Position numbers and translations under genes: made by a program. A stretch of DNA of 64,000 bases from DATJLY01 sp035532935 (lineage in GTDB: Bacteria; Pseudomonadota; Alphaproteobacteria; ATCC43930; CGMCC-115725), in NCBI GenBank assembly GCA_035532935.1, contig DATKQE010000078.1, forward strand, positions 22,523-86,522, read 5' to 3'. Positions within the stretch are counted from its first letter, which is position 1, and every line of letters begins with the position of its first letter. Shown in pieces: positions 1-6,595 of this stretch. The notes under the pieces are model-generated. The model worked only from the letters and a program-made list of their open reading frames with translations. It searched no databases and had not been told where the DNA came from.

Positions 1-27
1 CGCTGATATCGCTCCGAGAGGAAATCC

Positions 28-513
28 ATGCGGCTCAGCACCAAGGGACGATATGCCGTCATGGCGATGGTCGATCTTGCCAAGCACGGTACCGGCGAGC
101 CCATCGCGCTCGCCGAGATCGCCGAGCGGCAGGCGATCTCGCTGTCCTATCTCGAGCAGCTTTTCGCCAAGCTGCGCCTCGCCGGGCTGGTCAAGAGCGT
201 GCGCGGGCCCGGCGGCGGCTATCTCCTGGCGCATGGCGCCGATGGCACGCGCGTCTCGGACATCATCCTTGCCGTCGACGAGCCGATCCGCGCCACGCGC
301 TGCACGCCGGGGGCGCCTTTGGGCTGCTCCGGGAGCCGCAGCCGCTGCCTCACCCATGATTTGTGGGAGGAGCTCGGCAACCAGATCCACCTTTATCTCA
401 GCTCGGTCACGCTCGCCGATGTGTGCGAGCGCCGCGTCCTGGGGCGGAGCGGCGTGCTCCACAACGAGCGCCGTGACGCCGCCGGGCCGCCGACCGGCCT
501 CGCGGCGCAATAG
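28..513 (+). CDS. iscR: Rrf2/IscR-family transcriptional regulator
   Basis: This is an Fe-S responsive DNA-binding regulator that probably controls the downstream Fe-S genes. The 161-residue protein opens with the Rrf2 winged helix (MRLSTKGRYAVMAMVDLA, then a recognition-helix region around ISLSYLEQLFAKLR at 38-50 and the GGGY wing at 62-65). Three cysteines, C92, C100 and C107, followed by H110 in CLTH match the 2Fe-2S site of IscR. The spacing is C-x7-C-x6-C-x2-H, longer than the C-x5-C-x5-C-x2-H of Escherichia coli IscR. A GAGAGGAA ribosome site lies just before the ATG. It heads an operon with a cysteine desulfurase, iscA, an HscA-like fragment and ferredoxin, which supports an IscR rather than CymR or NsrR role. 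The promoter region is outside the window, so autoregulation cannot be judged. Confidence 0.93.
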   Translation: MRLSTKGRYAVMAMVDLAKHGTGEPIALAEIAERQAISLSYLEQLFAKLRLAGLVKSVRGPGGGYLLAHGADGTRVSDIILAVDEPIRATRCTPGAPLGCSGSRSRCLTHDLWEELGNQIHLYLSSVTLADVCERRVLGRSGVLHNERRDAAGPPTGLAAQ

Positions 514-544
514 CTGTGCCCGCCGTCAGCGACCGGCCTCCGCC

Positions 545-1663
545 GTGACCACGCCGCCCGCGACCTATCTCGACTGGAATGCGACCGCGCCGGTGCTGCC
601 GGAAGTCGTCGCAGCGATGGCGGGCGCGCTGGCGCGCTGCGGCAATCCGTCGTCGGTGCATCGCTGGGGCCGCGCCGCCCGCAACGCCGTCGAGGATGCG
701 CGCGAGGCCGTGGCCGCGCTCGCCGGTGCCGCCGCTGCCGAAATCGTCTTCACCAGCGGCGGCAGCGAGGCCAATCACCTGGCGCTGCGTGGGATCGGTG
801 GACGGCGCATCATCGTCTCGGCGATCGAGCACGATTCCGTGTGCGCCGCCGTTGCCGATGCCGACATCCTGCCGGCGCACGCGGCCGGATGCGCCGATCT
901 TGCCGCGCTCGAGCGGATGCTCGGCGACGATTCCCGGCCCGCGCTGGTTTCGCTCATGCTCGCCAATAACGAGACCGGCGCGATCCAGGACGTGGCCGCG
1001 GCGGCCCGCATCGCGCATGCCCACGGCGCGCTGCTGCACACCGACGCGATCCAGGCCGCAGGCAAGATCGCGCTCGACCGGGCCGCGCTCGGCGCCGACC
1101 TGATGACACTTTCGGCACACAAGATCGGCGGCCCGCAGGGCGTGGGCGCGCTCGTCGTCGCGCCCGATCTGGTGCTGACGCCGATGATCGCCGGCGGCGG
1201 CCAGGAGCAGGGACGGCGCTCCGGCACCGAGAACGTCCCCGGCATCGTCGGCTTCGGCGTCGCCGCCCGCCTCGCCGCCGCGCGCCTCGAGGATTATTCG
1301 CGGATCGCGGCACTGCGGGACGAGGCCCAGCGCCGCCTTGTCGCCATGGCCCCGGACGCCCGGGTATTCGCGGGCGATGGGCCGCGCCTCGCCAACACGC
1401 TGGCGATCGCGATGCCGGGGGTGGCGGCGGCGACGCAGGTGATGGCGCTCGACCTCGCCGGCGTCATGGTCAGCGCCGGCGCGGCGTGCTCGTCGGGCAA
1501 GCTGCGGCGGAGCGCGGTGCTGACGGCGATGGGGGTACCCGGCGCGCTGGCCGATTGCTCCATCCGGATCAGCCTCGGCTGGAGCACCGTTCCCGCCGAC
1601 ATCGACTGCCTGGTCCAGGCCTGGGGGGCGCTTTATGCGCGGACGCGGGCAAATGCGGCATGA
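545..1663 (+). CDS. Cysteine desulfurase, short NifS/IscS-like type
   Basis: This PLP enzyme takes sulfur from L-cysteine and passes it as a persulfide to Fe-S assembly or tRNA thiolation. The GTG start at 545 is chosen because homology begins there (ATYLDWNATAPV); the frame is open upstream only as non-homologous sequence overlapping iscR. It gives 372 residues. Visible residues are H95 (IEHDSV), the PLP lysine K193 in LSAHKIGGPQGVGAL, and the catalytic C315 in SAGAACSSGKL. The protein stops soon after the final helix and lacks the roughly 25-residue C-terminal tail of true IscS that helps dock IscU. It is therefore like the extra NifS-like gene that precedes iscS in some alphaproteobacterial ISC operons. 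Because mnmA lies in the same operon and iscU does not, direct sulfur donation to MnmA is a reasonable inference, as in the Bacillus YrvO-MnmA pair. Confidence 0.93.
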   Translation: MTTPPATYLDWNATAPVLPEVVAAMAGALARCGNPSSVHRWGRAARNAVEDAREAVAALAGAAAAEIVFTSGGSEANHLALRGIGGRRIIVSAIEHDSVCAAVADADILPAHAAGCADLAALERMLGDDSRPALVSLMLANNETGAIQDVAAAARIAHAHGALLHTDAIQAAGKIALDRAALGADLMTLSAHKIGGPQGVGALVVAPDLVLTPMIAGGGQEQGRRSGTENVPGIVGFGVAARLAAARLEDYSRIAALRDEAQRRLVAMAPDARVFAGDGPRLANTLAIAMPGVAAATQVMALDLAGVMVSAGAACSSGKLRRSAVLTAMGVPGALADCSIRISLGWSTVPADIDCLVQAWGALYARTRANAA

Positions 1664-1717
1664 GCGCCGGACGGGGTGACAAGAAACGGCGGAACGACCA
1701 CATAACGGAGGCTCGGG

Positions 1718-1747
1718 TTGCCGCCGGAAGGCGGCCGGTGCTATCTA
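1718..1747 (+). promoter_or_regulatory. Candidate internal promoter before iscA
   Basis: A TTGCCG element at 1718-1723 and TATCTA at 1742-1747 are separated by 18 bases and preceded by a TG (extended -10 form). The predicted start is about 12 bases before the iscA ATG. This would let iscA and the genes after it be expressed without the desulfurase. It rests on motif match only. Confidence 0.35.
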
Positions 1748-1766
1748 GCGGTTGCGAGGCGTAGCC

Positions 1767-2105
1767 ATGGCACGAATGCAGGCGATGAAGCTCACGGACG
1801 CGGCGGCGCAGCGCATCCAGGCGCTGTTGGTGAACCGCGGCAAGCCTTCGGCCGGCATCCGCATCGGCGTGCGCGCCCGCGGCTGCTCGGGCCTCACCTA
1901 CACGCTCGAATTCGCCGACGAGAAGGGAAAATTCGACGAGGTGGTCGAGGACAAGGGCGTGACCATCCTGATCGACCCCAAGGCGAGCATGTTCATCATC
2001 GGCACCGAGATGGATTTCGTCGAGGACAAGCTGCAATCGGGCTTCACCTTCACCAACCCCAACGAGAAGGGACGTTGCGGCTGCGGCGAATCCTTCCACG
2101 TCTGA
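1767..2105 (+). CDS. iscA: A-type iron-sulfur carrier protein IscA/SufA
   Basis: This is a small Fe-S carrier that receives a cluster from a scaffold and hands it to target apoproteins. At 112 residues it has family length. All three cluster ligands are present: C40 in RARGCSGLTY and C104 and C106 in the C-terminal GRCGCGESF motif. The ATG at 1767 is preferred over a TTG at 1752 because the protein then begins in register with known IscA proteins. It follows the cysteine desulfurase by 103 bases and precedes the HscA-like fragment by 6. In a full ISC operon iscU would normally sit just before it; no reading frame or remnant of iscU is visible in the 103-base gap. Confidence 0.95.
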   Translation: MARMQAMKLTDAAAQRIQALLVNRGKPSAGIRIGVRARGCSGLTYTLEFADEKGKFDEVVEDKGVTILIDPKASMFIIGTEMDFVEDKLQSGFTFTNPNEKGRCGCGESFHV

Positions 2106-2111
2106 ATTCGA

Positions 2112-2591
2112 ATGAAGCTGTTTCAGATCGAGGAGCCGGAAGGCGCGCCGCGCGCGGCCGAAGGACCGGGCGTGGCGGTCGGCATCGACATCGATGAGAC
2201 CCAAGGCGCCGCGGTGGCGGTGGCGGTTGGCGGCAATGCCGAGCTCCTGCCGGGCCTCGACGGCGAGCGGCATCTTCCCGCGCCGGGTCTTCGGCGCGAT
2301 GGAGGAACGTTCGACGCCGAGGCGCTGTGCGCGCTGCTGCTGCAATTGCGCGGCCGCGCCGAGAAACAGCTCGCCCGGCCGGTGACGCATGCCGTGATCG
2401 CGGTGGCACGGCTCGACGATGCATCGCGGCGCACGCTCGAGGCCGCGGCGGCGGCGGCGGGGCTTGCCGTGCTCCATCTCTTCGCGCGCGACGCCGCAGC
2501 TTTGCGCGCAACGGGCGCACCTGCAGCGGACGCGGCCGTCCTCGGCGCGGCGCTCGAGGCCGAGGATCGGGTGCCGCCGGCGTCGCCGTGA
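2112..2591 (+). CDS. Truncated HscA-like Hsp70 fragment (mini-HscA)
   Basis: This is an intact 159-residue frame that aligns in pieces with the Fe-S chaperone HscA. Residues 1-9 (MKLFQIEEP) match the HscA-specific N-terminus. Residues 20-32 (GVAVGIDIDETQG) correspond to the nucleotide phosphate loop GIDLGTTNS but have lost the T-T-N residues. Residues 67-135 correspond to the lobe around the VITVPAYFDD segment, here VIAVARLDDASRRTL and AGLAVLHLFARDAAALRATG, where the EPTAAA phosphate-2 motif is degraded. About 85 residues of lobe IB, the rest of the ATPase domain and the whole substrate-binding domain are missing. ATP hydrolysis is therefore very unlikely. It lies between iscA and fdx, the normal hscBA position, with tight spacing. 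It is either a decaying pseudogene kept in frame or a repurposed small protein; I cannot decide from one sequence. Confidence 0.8.
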   Translation: MKLFQIEEPEGAPRAAEGPGVAVGIDIDETQGAAVAVAVGGNAELLPGLDGERHLPAPGLRRDGGTFDAEALCALLLQLRGRAEKQLARPVTHAVIAVARLDDASRRTLEAAAAAAGLAVLHLFARDAAALRATGAPAADAAVLGAALEAEDRVPPASP

Positions 2592-2622
2592 CGCGCGGCG
2601 CGCTGCAAGTCGAGTTGATTGG

Positions 2623-2955
2623 ATGCCGAAAATGACCTTCATCGATCGCCAGGGCACGGCGCACGAAGTCGAGGCGCCGGTCGGGCTGTCGCTGCTCGAG
2701 ATCGCGCACCGCCACGGCATCGACATCGAAGGCGCATGCGAGGGCTCGCTCGCCTGTTCGACCTGCCACGTCATCGTCGATGCGGAATGGTACGAGCTCC
2801 TGAAGGAGCCGACCGAGGACGAGGAGGACATGCTCGATCTTGCCTTCGGCCTGACCAAGACCTCGCGGCTCGGCTGCCAGATCATCATGACCGAGGAACT
2901 GGACGGGCTCACGGTCGCGCTGCCGAAGGCGACGCGCAACCTTCTGAACGGCTGA
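2623..2955 (+). CDS. fdx: ISC-type 2Fe-2S ferredoxin
   Basis: This is an adrenodoxin-type ferredoxin that supplies electrons for Fe-S cluster assembly. It is 110 residues long with ligands C39, C45, C48 and C85 in C-x5-C-x2-C-x36-C, including the typical GACEGSLACSTCHV loop. The motif AEWYELLKEPTEDEEDMLD is characteristic of the ISC operon ferredoxin rather than the cytochrome P450 partners. Either ATG at 2623 (MPKMTFID) or at 2632 could be the start; the first matches family length better. It sits 31 bases after the HscA-like fragment and 6 bases before mnmA, in the same transcription unit. Confidence 0.94.
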   Translation: MPKMTFIDRQGTAHEVEAPVGLSLLEIAHRHGIDIEGACEGSLACSTCHVIVDAEWYELLKEPTEDEEDMLDLAFGLTKTSRLGCQIIMTEELDGLTVALPKATRNLLNG

Positions 2956-2961
2956 GGCGCC

Positions 2962-4056
2962 GTGTCGCGGGCTGTCCTCGATATCGCCGCGCCGGCGCGC
3001 ATCGTCGTCGCCATGTCGGGCGGCGTCGACAGCGCGGTGACGGCGGCGCTGCTGGTCGAAGCGGGCCATGATGTCGTCGGCATCACGCTGCAGCTCTACG
3101 ATCATGGCGCTGCGCTGGGCCGCAAGGGCACGTGCTGCGCCGGGCGCGACGTGCGCGATGCCGCGCGCGTGGCCGAACGGCTCGGCATCCCGCATTATGT
3201 CCTCGATTACGAGCGGCAGTTCCACGACGACGTGATCGCGCCGTTCGCGGATTCCTATGCCCGCGGCGAGACGCCGATCCCGTGCGTCTGGTGCAACGAG
3301 ACCGTGAAGTTCCGCGATCTTCTCGGCGTCGCGCGCGATCTCGGCGCGGAAGCGGTCGCGACCGGCCATTACGTGCGCCGCGTCATGGGGCCGGACGGTC
3401 CCGAGCTGCACCGCGCCGTCGACGCCCGGCGCGACCAGAGCTATTTCCTCTACCGCACGACGCGGGCGCAGCTCGACCGCCTGCGCTTTCCTTTGGGCGA
3501 GCTTGCCAAGGACGAAACGCGGGCGCTCGCGCGCCGCTTTGCGCTGCCGGTCGCCGACAAGCGCGACAGCCAGGATATCTGCTTCGTGCCGCAGGACGGC
3601 TATGCCGCGCTGGTGGCGAAGCTGCGGCCCGACGCGGCCGAACCGGGCGAGATCGTCGACGAGGCGGGCCGCGTGCTCGGCCGCCACGACGGCGTCGCGC
3701 ATTTCACTGTCGGGCAGCGCAAGGGCCTCGGCATAGCCGGCGGCGCGCCGCTTTTCGTCCTACGGCTCGAGCCCGCGGCGCGGCGCGTGGTGGTCGGCCG
3801 GCGCGACGCGCTCGCCGCGCGTCGGGTTGCGCTGCGCGGCATCAACTGGCTCGGCGCCGCGCCGCCCGCGCCGCGGCTGCGCGTGGCCGTGAAGCTGCGC
3901 TCGGCGCAATCGCCGCTGCCGGCGACGCTCGATCTCGAGGGCGACGGAGGCGCGGCGATGCTCGATGAGCCGGCTCTCGGCGCCGCGCCCGGCCAGGCTT
4001 GCGTCTTCTACGACGGCGACCGTGTCCTCGGCGGCGGCTGGATCCGTCGCGACTGA
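2962..4056 (+). CDS. mnmA: tRNA-specific 2-thiouridylase MnmA
   Basis: MnmA installs the 2-thio group on U34 of tRNA-Glu, -Gln and -Lys, using ATP and a persulfide relay. The 364-residue protein has the PP-loop SGGVDS (19-24), the first catalytic cysteine C111 in PCVWCNETVKF, a QSYFLYR substrate-binding segment (159-165) and the second catalytic cysteine C207 in DSQDICFVPQ. The C-terminal beta domain is present (HFTVGQRKGLGIAGG). The start is GTG, six bases after fdx. Placement in the same operon as a cysteine desulfurase suggests that the desulfurase feeds it directly. No Tus relay genes are visible in the window. Confidence 0.96.
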   Translation: MSRAVLDIAAPARIVVAMSGGVDSAVTAALLVEAGHDVVGITLQLYDHGAALGRKGTCCAGRDVRDAARVAERLGIPHYVLDYERQFHDDVIAPFADSYARGETPIPCVWCNETVKFRDLLGVARDLGAEAVATGHYVRRVMGPDGPELHRAVDARRDQSYFLYRTTRAQLDRLRFPLGELAKDETRALARRFALPVADKRDSQDICFVPQDGYAALVAKLRPDAAEPGEIVDEAGRVLGRHDGVAHFTVGQRKGLGIAGGAPLFVLRLEPAARRVVVGRRDALAARRVALRGINWLGAAPPAPRLRVAVKLRSAQSPLPATLDLEGDGGAAMLDEPALGAAPGQACVFYDGDRVLGGGWIRRD

Positions 4057-4112
4057 GCCAGCGGGCACGTGCCGCCATCGTGCTATGTTCGGCAGTCGAA
4101 GCGGAGACGCCA

Positions 4113-4547
4113 ATGGAGAAGCAGATCGTCACGGCCGACGTGCCCGAGACCGGCGGCCCGTTCAACATGTGCGTGCGCTATGGCGATCTGATCTTCATTT
4201 CCGGCCTGCCGCCGTTCGAGGCCGAGTTCTGCACCCGGCTGCGCGAGGCGCGCGCCAAGGGGCTGCCGCTGCCGCCCTTTCCCGACATCCCGTTCGAGCG
4301 TCAGGTCGAGATCGTCATGGACCATTTGCAGCGCCTGGTCGAGGCCGCGGGCTCGACCATGGATTGTCTGCTCAAGGTCATCGTCTGGCTCAAGGACCAG
4401 TCGCAGCAGGAGAGTTTCGACCGCATCTACCGCCGCTATTTCTCGAGCGCCGCGACGCTCCCCGCGCGCACCCGCATGCAGGCCGGCCGCACGCCGATGG
4501 ATTGCGGCCTCGAGATCGAGGCGATCGGCTACGTGCCGAAGGCGTGA
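4113..4547 (+). CDS. RidA/YjgF/UK114-family protein
   Basis: This is a 144-residue Rid-family protein. Archetypal RidA hydrolyses reactive enamine/imine intermediates made by PLP enzymes. The family arginine is kept in LPARTRMQAG and the GLEIEAIGYV strand closes the fold. An extra 15-20 residues after FISGLPPF (EAEFCTRLREARAKGLPLPP) is not seen in canonical RidA, so this is probably one of the Rid subgroups with a changed substrate. The ATG at 4113 follows mnmA by 56 bases with a GGAGAC ribosome site. Cotranscription with mnmA is possible. Confidence 0.85.
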   Translation: MEKQIVTADVPETGGPFNMCVRYGDLIFISGLPPFEAEFCTRLREARAKGLPLPPFPDIPFERQVEIVMDHLQRLVEAAGSTMDCLLKVIVWLKDQSQQESFDRIYRRYFSSAATLPARTRMQAGRTPMDCGLEIEAIGYVPKA

Positions 4548-4556
4548 TGTGGCCGC

Positions 4557-5006
4557 CTATGCCGGGCGGCGCGGCACGATCAGGTTGGCGACGAGGATCT
4601 GCACCGGCTCGTCGTCCTGGTTGAGCGTGGTCGTGCGCGCCTTGATCAGGCCCTGGCTCGGGCGCGACTTCGACGGCCGCAGTTCGAGGATTTCGCATTC
4701 GAGATGCAGTTCGTCGCCGGGCCGCACCGGGTGCGGCCAGCGGAACTCGTCGAAGCCGGCGGCGACGATGCCGCCGGCCGGCTGAAACTCGCTCGGAACC
4801 AGGAGCCGCATGGTCAGCGCCGCGGTGTGCCAGCCGCTTGCCGCCAGCCCGCCGAAGATGGTCTGGCGCGCCGCCGCCTCATCGAGATGGGCCGGCTGCG
4901 GATCATAGGCGGCGGCGAAATTCCTGATCTCCTCGGCCGTGACCCGCAGCCGCGCGGAAGCGAATTTCTGGCCCACGGCGAAGTCCTCGAAATAGCGCTT
5001 GCTCAT
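4557..5006 (-). CDS. MaoC-family dehydratase (hot-dog fold)
   Basis: This 149-residue hot-dog protein resembles R-specific enoyl-CoA hydratases. The catalytic segment FAAAYDPQPAHLDEAAA and the following TIFGGLAASGWHT carry the Asp and His expected of MaoC hydratases. Its ATG overlaps the stop of the upstream MATE gene by four bases (ATGA), so translation is probably coupled. It ends 10 bases from the convergent RidA gene. The substrate is likely a CoA thioester, but nothing local defines it. Confidence 0.88.
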   Translation of the reverse strand: MSKRYFEDFAVGQKFASARLRVTAEEIRNFAAAYDPQPAHLDEAAARQTIFGGLAASGWHTAALTMRLLVPSEFQPAGGIVAAGFDEFRWPHPVRPGDELHLECEILELRPSKSRPSQGLIKARTTTLNQDDEPVQILVANLIVPRRPA

Positions 5007-6478
5007 GGGCGTCCGCTCCCCGGCAGGAAGATGGCGCGCGGTCGTTTCGGGCCGGTCCCGGGAAACCAGGCGCCGCCAGCTACCGCGGCGGCGTTGATCA
5101 GGCCGAACGCCGCCAGCGCTGCCGCGAGCGCGAGGAAGACGTGCGACAACTGCCCATCCCAGCGCAAGGCCAGCCACCCGCCGCCCGCCGCGATTGCCAG
5201 CCGCGCCATGTTGGCGAGAAGCGGCCATCCCATCCGCCCCGCTCCTTGCGAGGCGAAATAAAGCGCCATGCCGAGGCCGAACAAGCCATAGAGCGGGCCG
5301 ACCGTCTGCAGATAGTGCGATCCGGCCGCGAGCATCGCGGGATCGGTGCCGAACAGCGACAGCCACGCGCCCGGCGCCGCCGCGGCACCAAGGCCGATGA
5401 TCTCGCACATCGCGGCGGCGATGGCGGCGCCGATCCAGGCGGCGTACAGGGCGCGGCCGTGCTGGCCCGCGCCGATATTGGTGCCGACCATGGCGACGAG
5501 CGGGCCGCCCAGGCCGAACACCAGCGGCACCAGCAGATATTCGAGGCGCGAGCCGGTGCCGTAGCCGGCGATGGCCCCTGGGCCGAACCGTCCGACGAAG
5601 CCGGTGGCGATGGCGATGGTGAGATTGGTCTGGAGGGTGATGAGCGCGGCGATCGCGCCGATGCGCAGGATGTCGCGGAACAGCGTCCAGCGCAGGCGGA
5701 TGCCGCGGAAGGCGAGGCGCACCAGCGACAGCCGCGAGCGCAGGCAGAACGCCAGCACGATGCTGCCGACCGCGTAATAGCCGACCAGCGCGACCGCGCC
5801 GCCGACGATGCCGAGCCGTGGAAACGGTCCCAGGCCGAAGATGAGACAAGGCGACAGCGGGATCAGCACGACGATTCCGGCGACGGTTACGATGGCCGGA
5901 AGTGCCATGTTGCCGGTGCCGCGAATGACGTTAGCGAGCGAGTTGAAAACCCACACCAGCACGGCCCCGGCAAAGACCACGTTGGAATAGGTGAGCGCGG
6001 CGGCGAGTGTCGCCCCGCTGCCGCCCATCGCGCGATAGAGAACCCTGCCGCCGCCCAGCAGCGCCACCATGAAGACGACACCGAACACCACCGCAATGGC
6101 GAGCGCGTGGAGCGCCAGCGCGTCGGCGTCGTCGCGCCGTCCGGCGCCGAGCGCGCGCGCCACCGCCGACGAGATGCCGCCGCCCATGGCGCCCGCCGAC
6201 ATCATCTGCATCAGCATCACCACCGGAAAGACCAGCGCCACGCCGGCGAGCGCATCGGTCCCGAGCTTGCCGATGAAATAGGTCTCGATCAGCCCGACCG
6301 AGGCCTGCGCCAGCATCACCGCGATATTCGGCGCGGCCAGCCGCACCAGGGTCCGGGCGATCGGCGCCTCGAGCAGCAGGCGGGTGCGCGGATCATGGCG
6401 GCTCGAAGGCGCCGGCGGCGCGGCCGGTTCGCTCGGCGGTCGCAGGAGGTCGCGAGGGACGCTGTCGCACAGGGCCAT
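5003..6478 (-). CDS. MATE-family multidrug efflux transporter
   Basis: This is a polytopic inner-membrane exporter of 491 residues that couples an ion gradient to drug or metabolite export. The MATE signature is clear in the N-terminal half (LAAPNIAVMLAQASVGLIET, FIGKLGTDALAGVALVFP) and hydrophobic segments continue to the end, consistent with 12 helices. The first 40 residues are Pro/Ala/Arg-rich and cytoplasmic. It has a convincing promoter of its own with twin repeated motifs upstream, so it is probably repressed by an unlinked regulator. It is coupled to the MaoC gene downstream. Confidence 0.93.
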   Translation of the reverse strand: MALCDSVPRDLLRPPSEPAAPPAPSSRHDPRTRLLLEAPIARTLVRLAAPNIAVMLAQASVGLIETYFIGKLGTDALAGVALVFPVVMLMQMMSAGAMGGGISSAVARALGAGRRDDADALALHALAIAVVFGVVFMVALLGGGRVLYRAMGGSGATLAAALTYSNVVFAGAVLVWVFNSLANVIRGTGNMALPAIVTVAGIVVLIPLSPCLIFGLGPFPRLGIVGGAVALVGYYAVGSIVLAFCLRSRLSLVRLAFRGIRLRWTLFRDILRIGAIAALITLQTNLTIAIATGFVGRFGPGAIAGYGTGSRLEYLLVPLVFGLGGPLVAMVGTNIGAGQHGRALYAAWIGAAIAAAMCEIIGLGAAAAPGAWLSLFGTDPAMLAAGSHYLQTVGPLYGLFGLGMALYFASQGAGRMGWPLLANMARLAIAAGGGWLALRWDGQLSHVFLALAAALAAFGLINAAAVAGGAWFPGTGPKRPRAIFLPGSGRP

Positions 6479-6499
6479 GACACACTCCCGCCGCCCGAT

Positions 6500-6515
6500 A
6501 TGAGCGTATATGCAC
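6500..6515 (-). repeat. Operator-like repeat copy 2 in MATE promoter
   Basis: Forward sequence ATGAGCGTATATGCAC. It matches the copy at 6521-6536 at 14 of 16 bases and lies exactly 21 bases, two helical turns, from it. It covers the predicted transcription start of the MATE gene, a position typical for repressor binding. Confidence 0.7.
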
Positions 6516-6517
6516 CT

Positions 6518-6545
6518 ATAATAAGCGCATATGCACGCTTGTCAA
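6518..6545 (-). promoter_or_regulatory. Promoter of the MATE transporter gene
   Basis: Read on the minus strand, a perfect TTGACA (6545-6540) and TATTAT (6523-6518) are separated by 16 bases, giving a start near 6511 and a leader of about 33 bases. The region is clearly AT-rich against its surroundings. This is the best sigma-70 type promoter I see in the window. Confidence 0.75.
6521..6536 (-). repeat. Operator-like repeat copy 1 in MATE promoter
   Basis: Forward sequence ATAAGCGCATATGCAC. The core GCATATGC is palindromic and the 12-base GTGCATATGCGC is palindromic at 10 of 12 positions. It fills the space between the -35 and -10 hexamers. Together with the copy at 6500-6515 it looks like a site for a dimeric repressor of TetR or MarR/PadR type; no regulator gene is adjacent. 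Confidence 0.7.
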
Positions 6546-6595
6546 GGCCGAGGCGGGACGCCGCCCGGTGCCGAGCGGCGCGGTCCGCCACCGCG

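Noticed and set aside
53..544. Long N-terminal extension of the cysteine desulfurase overlapping iscR
   Set aside because: The extension is the out-of-frame reading of iscR; homology starts at the GTG at 545.
1664..1766. Possible iscU remnant between the desulfurase and iscA
   Set aside because: None of the six frames in the 103 bases shows IscU motifs such as the scaffold cysteines or LPPVK.
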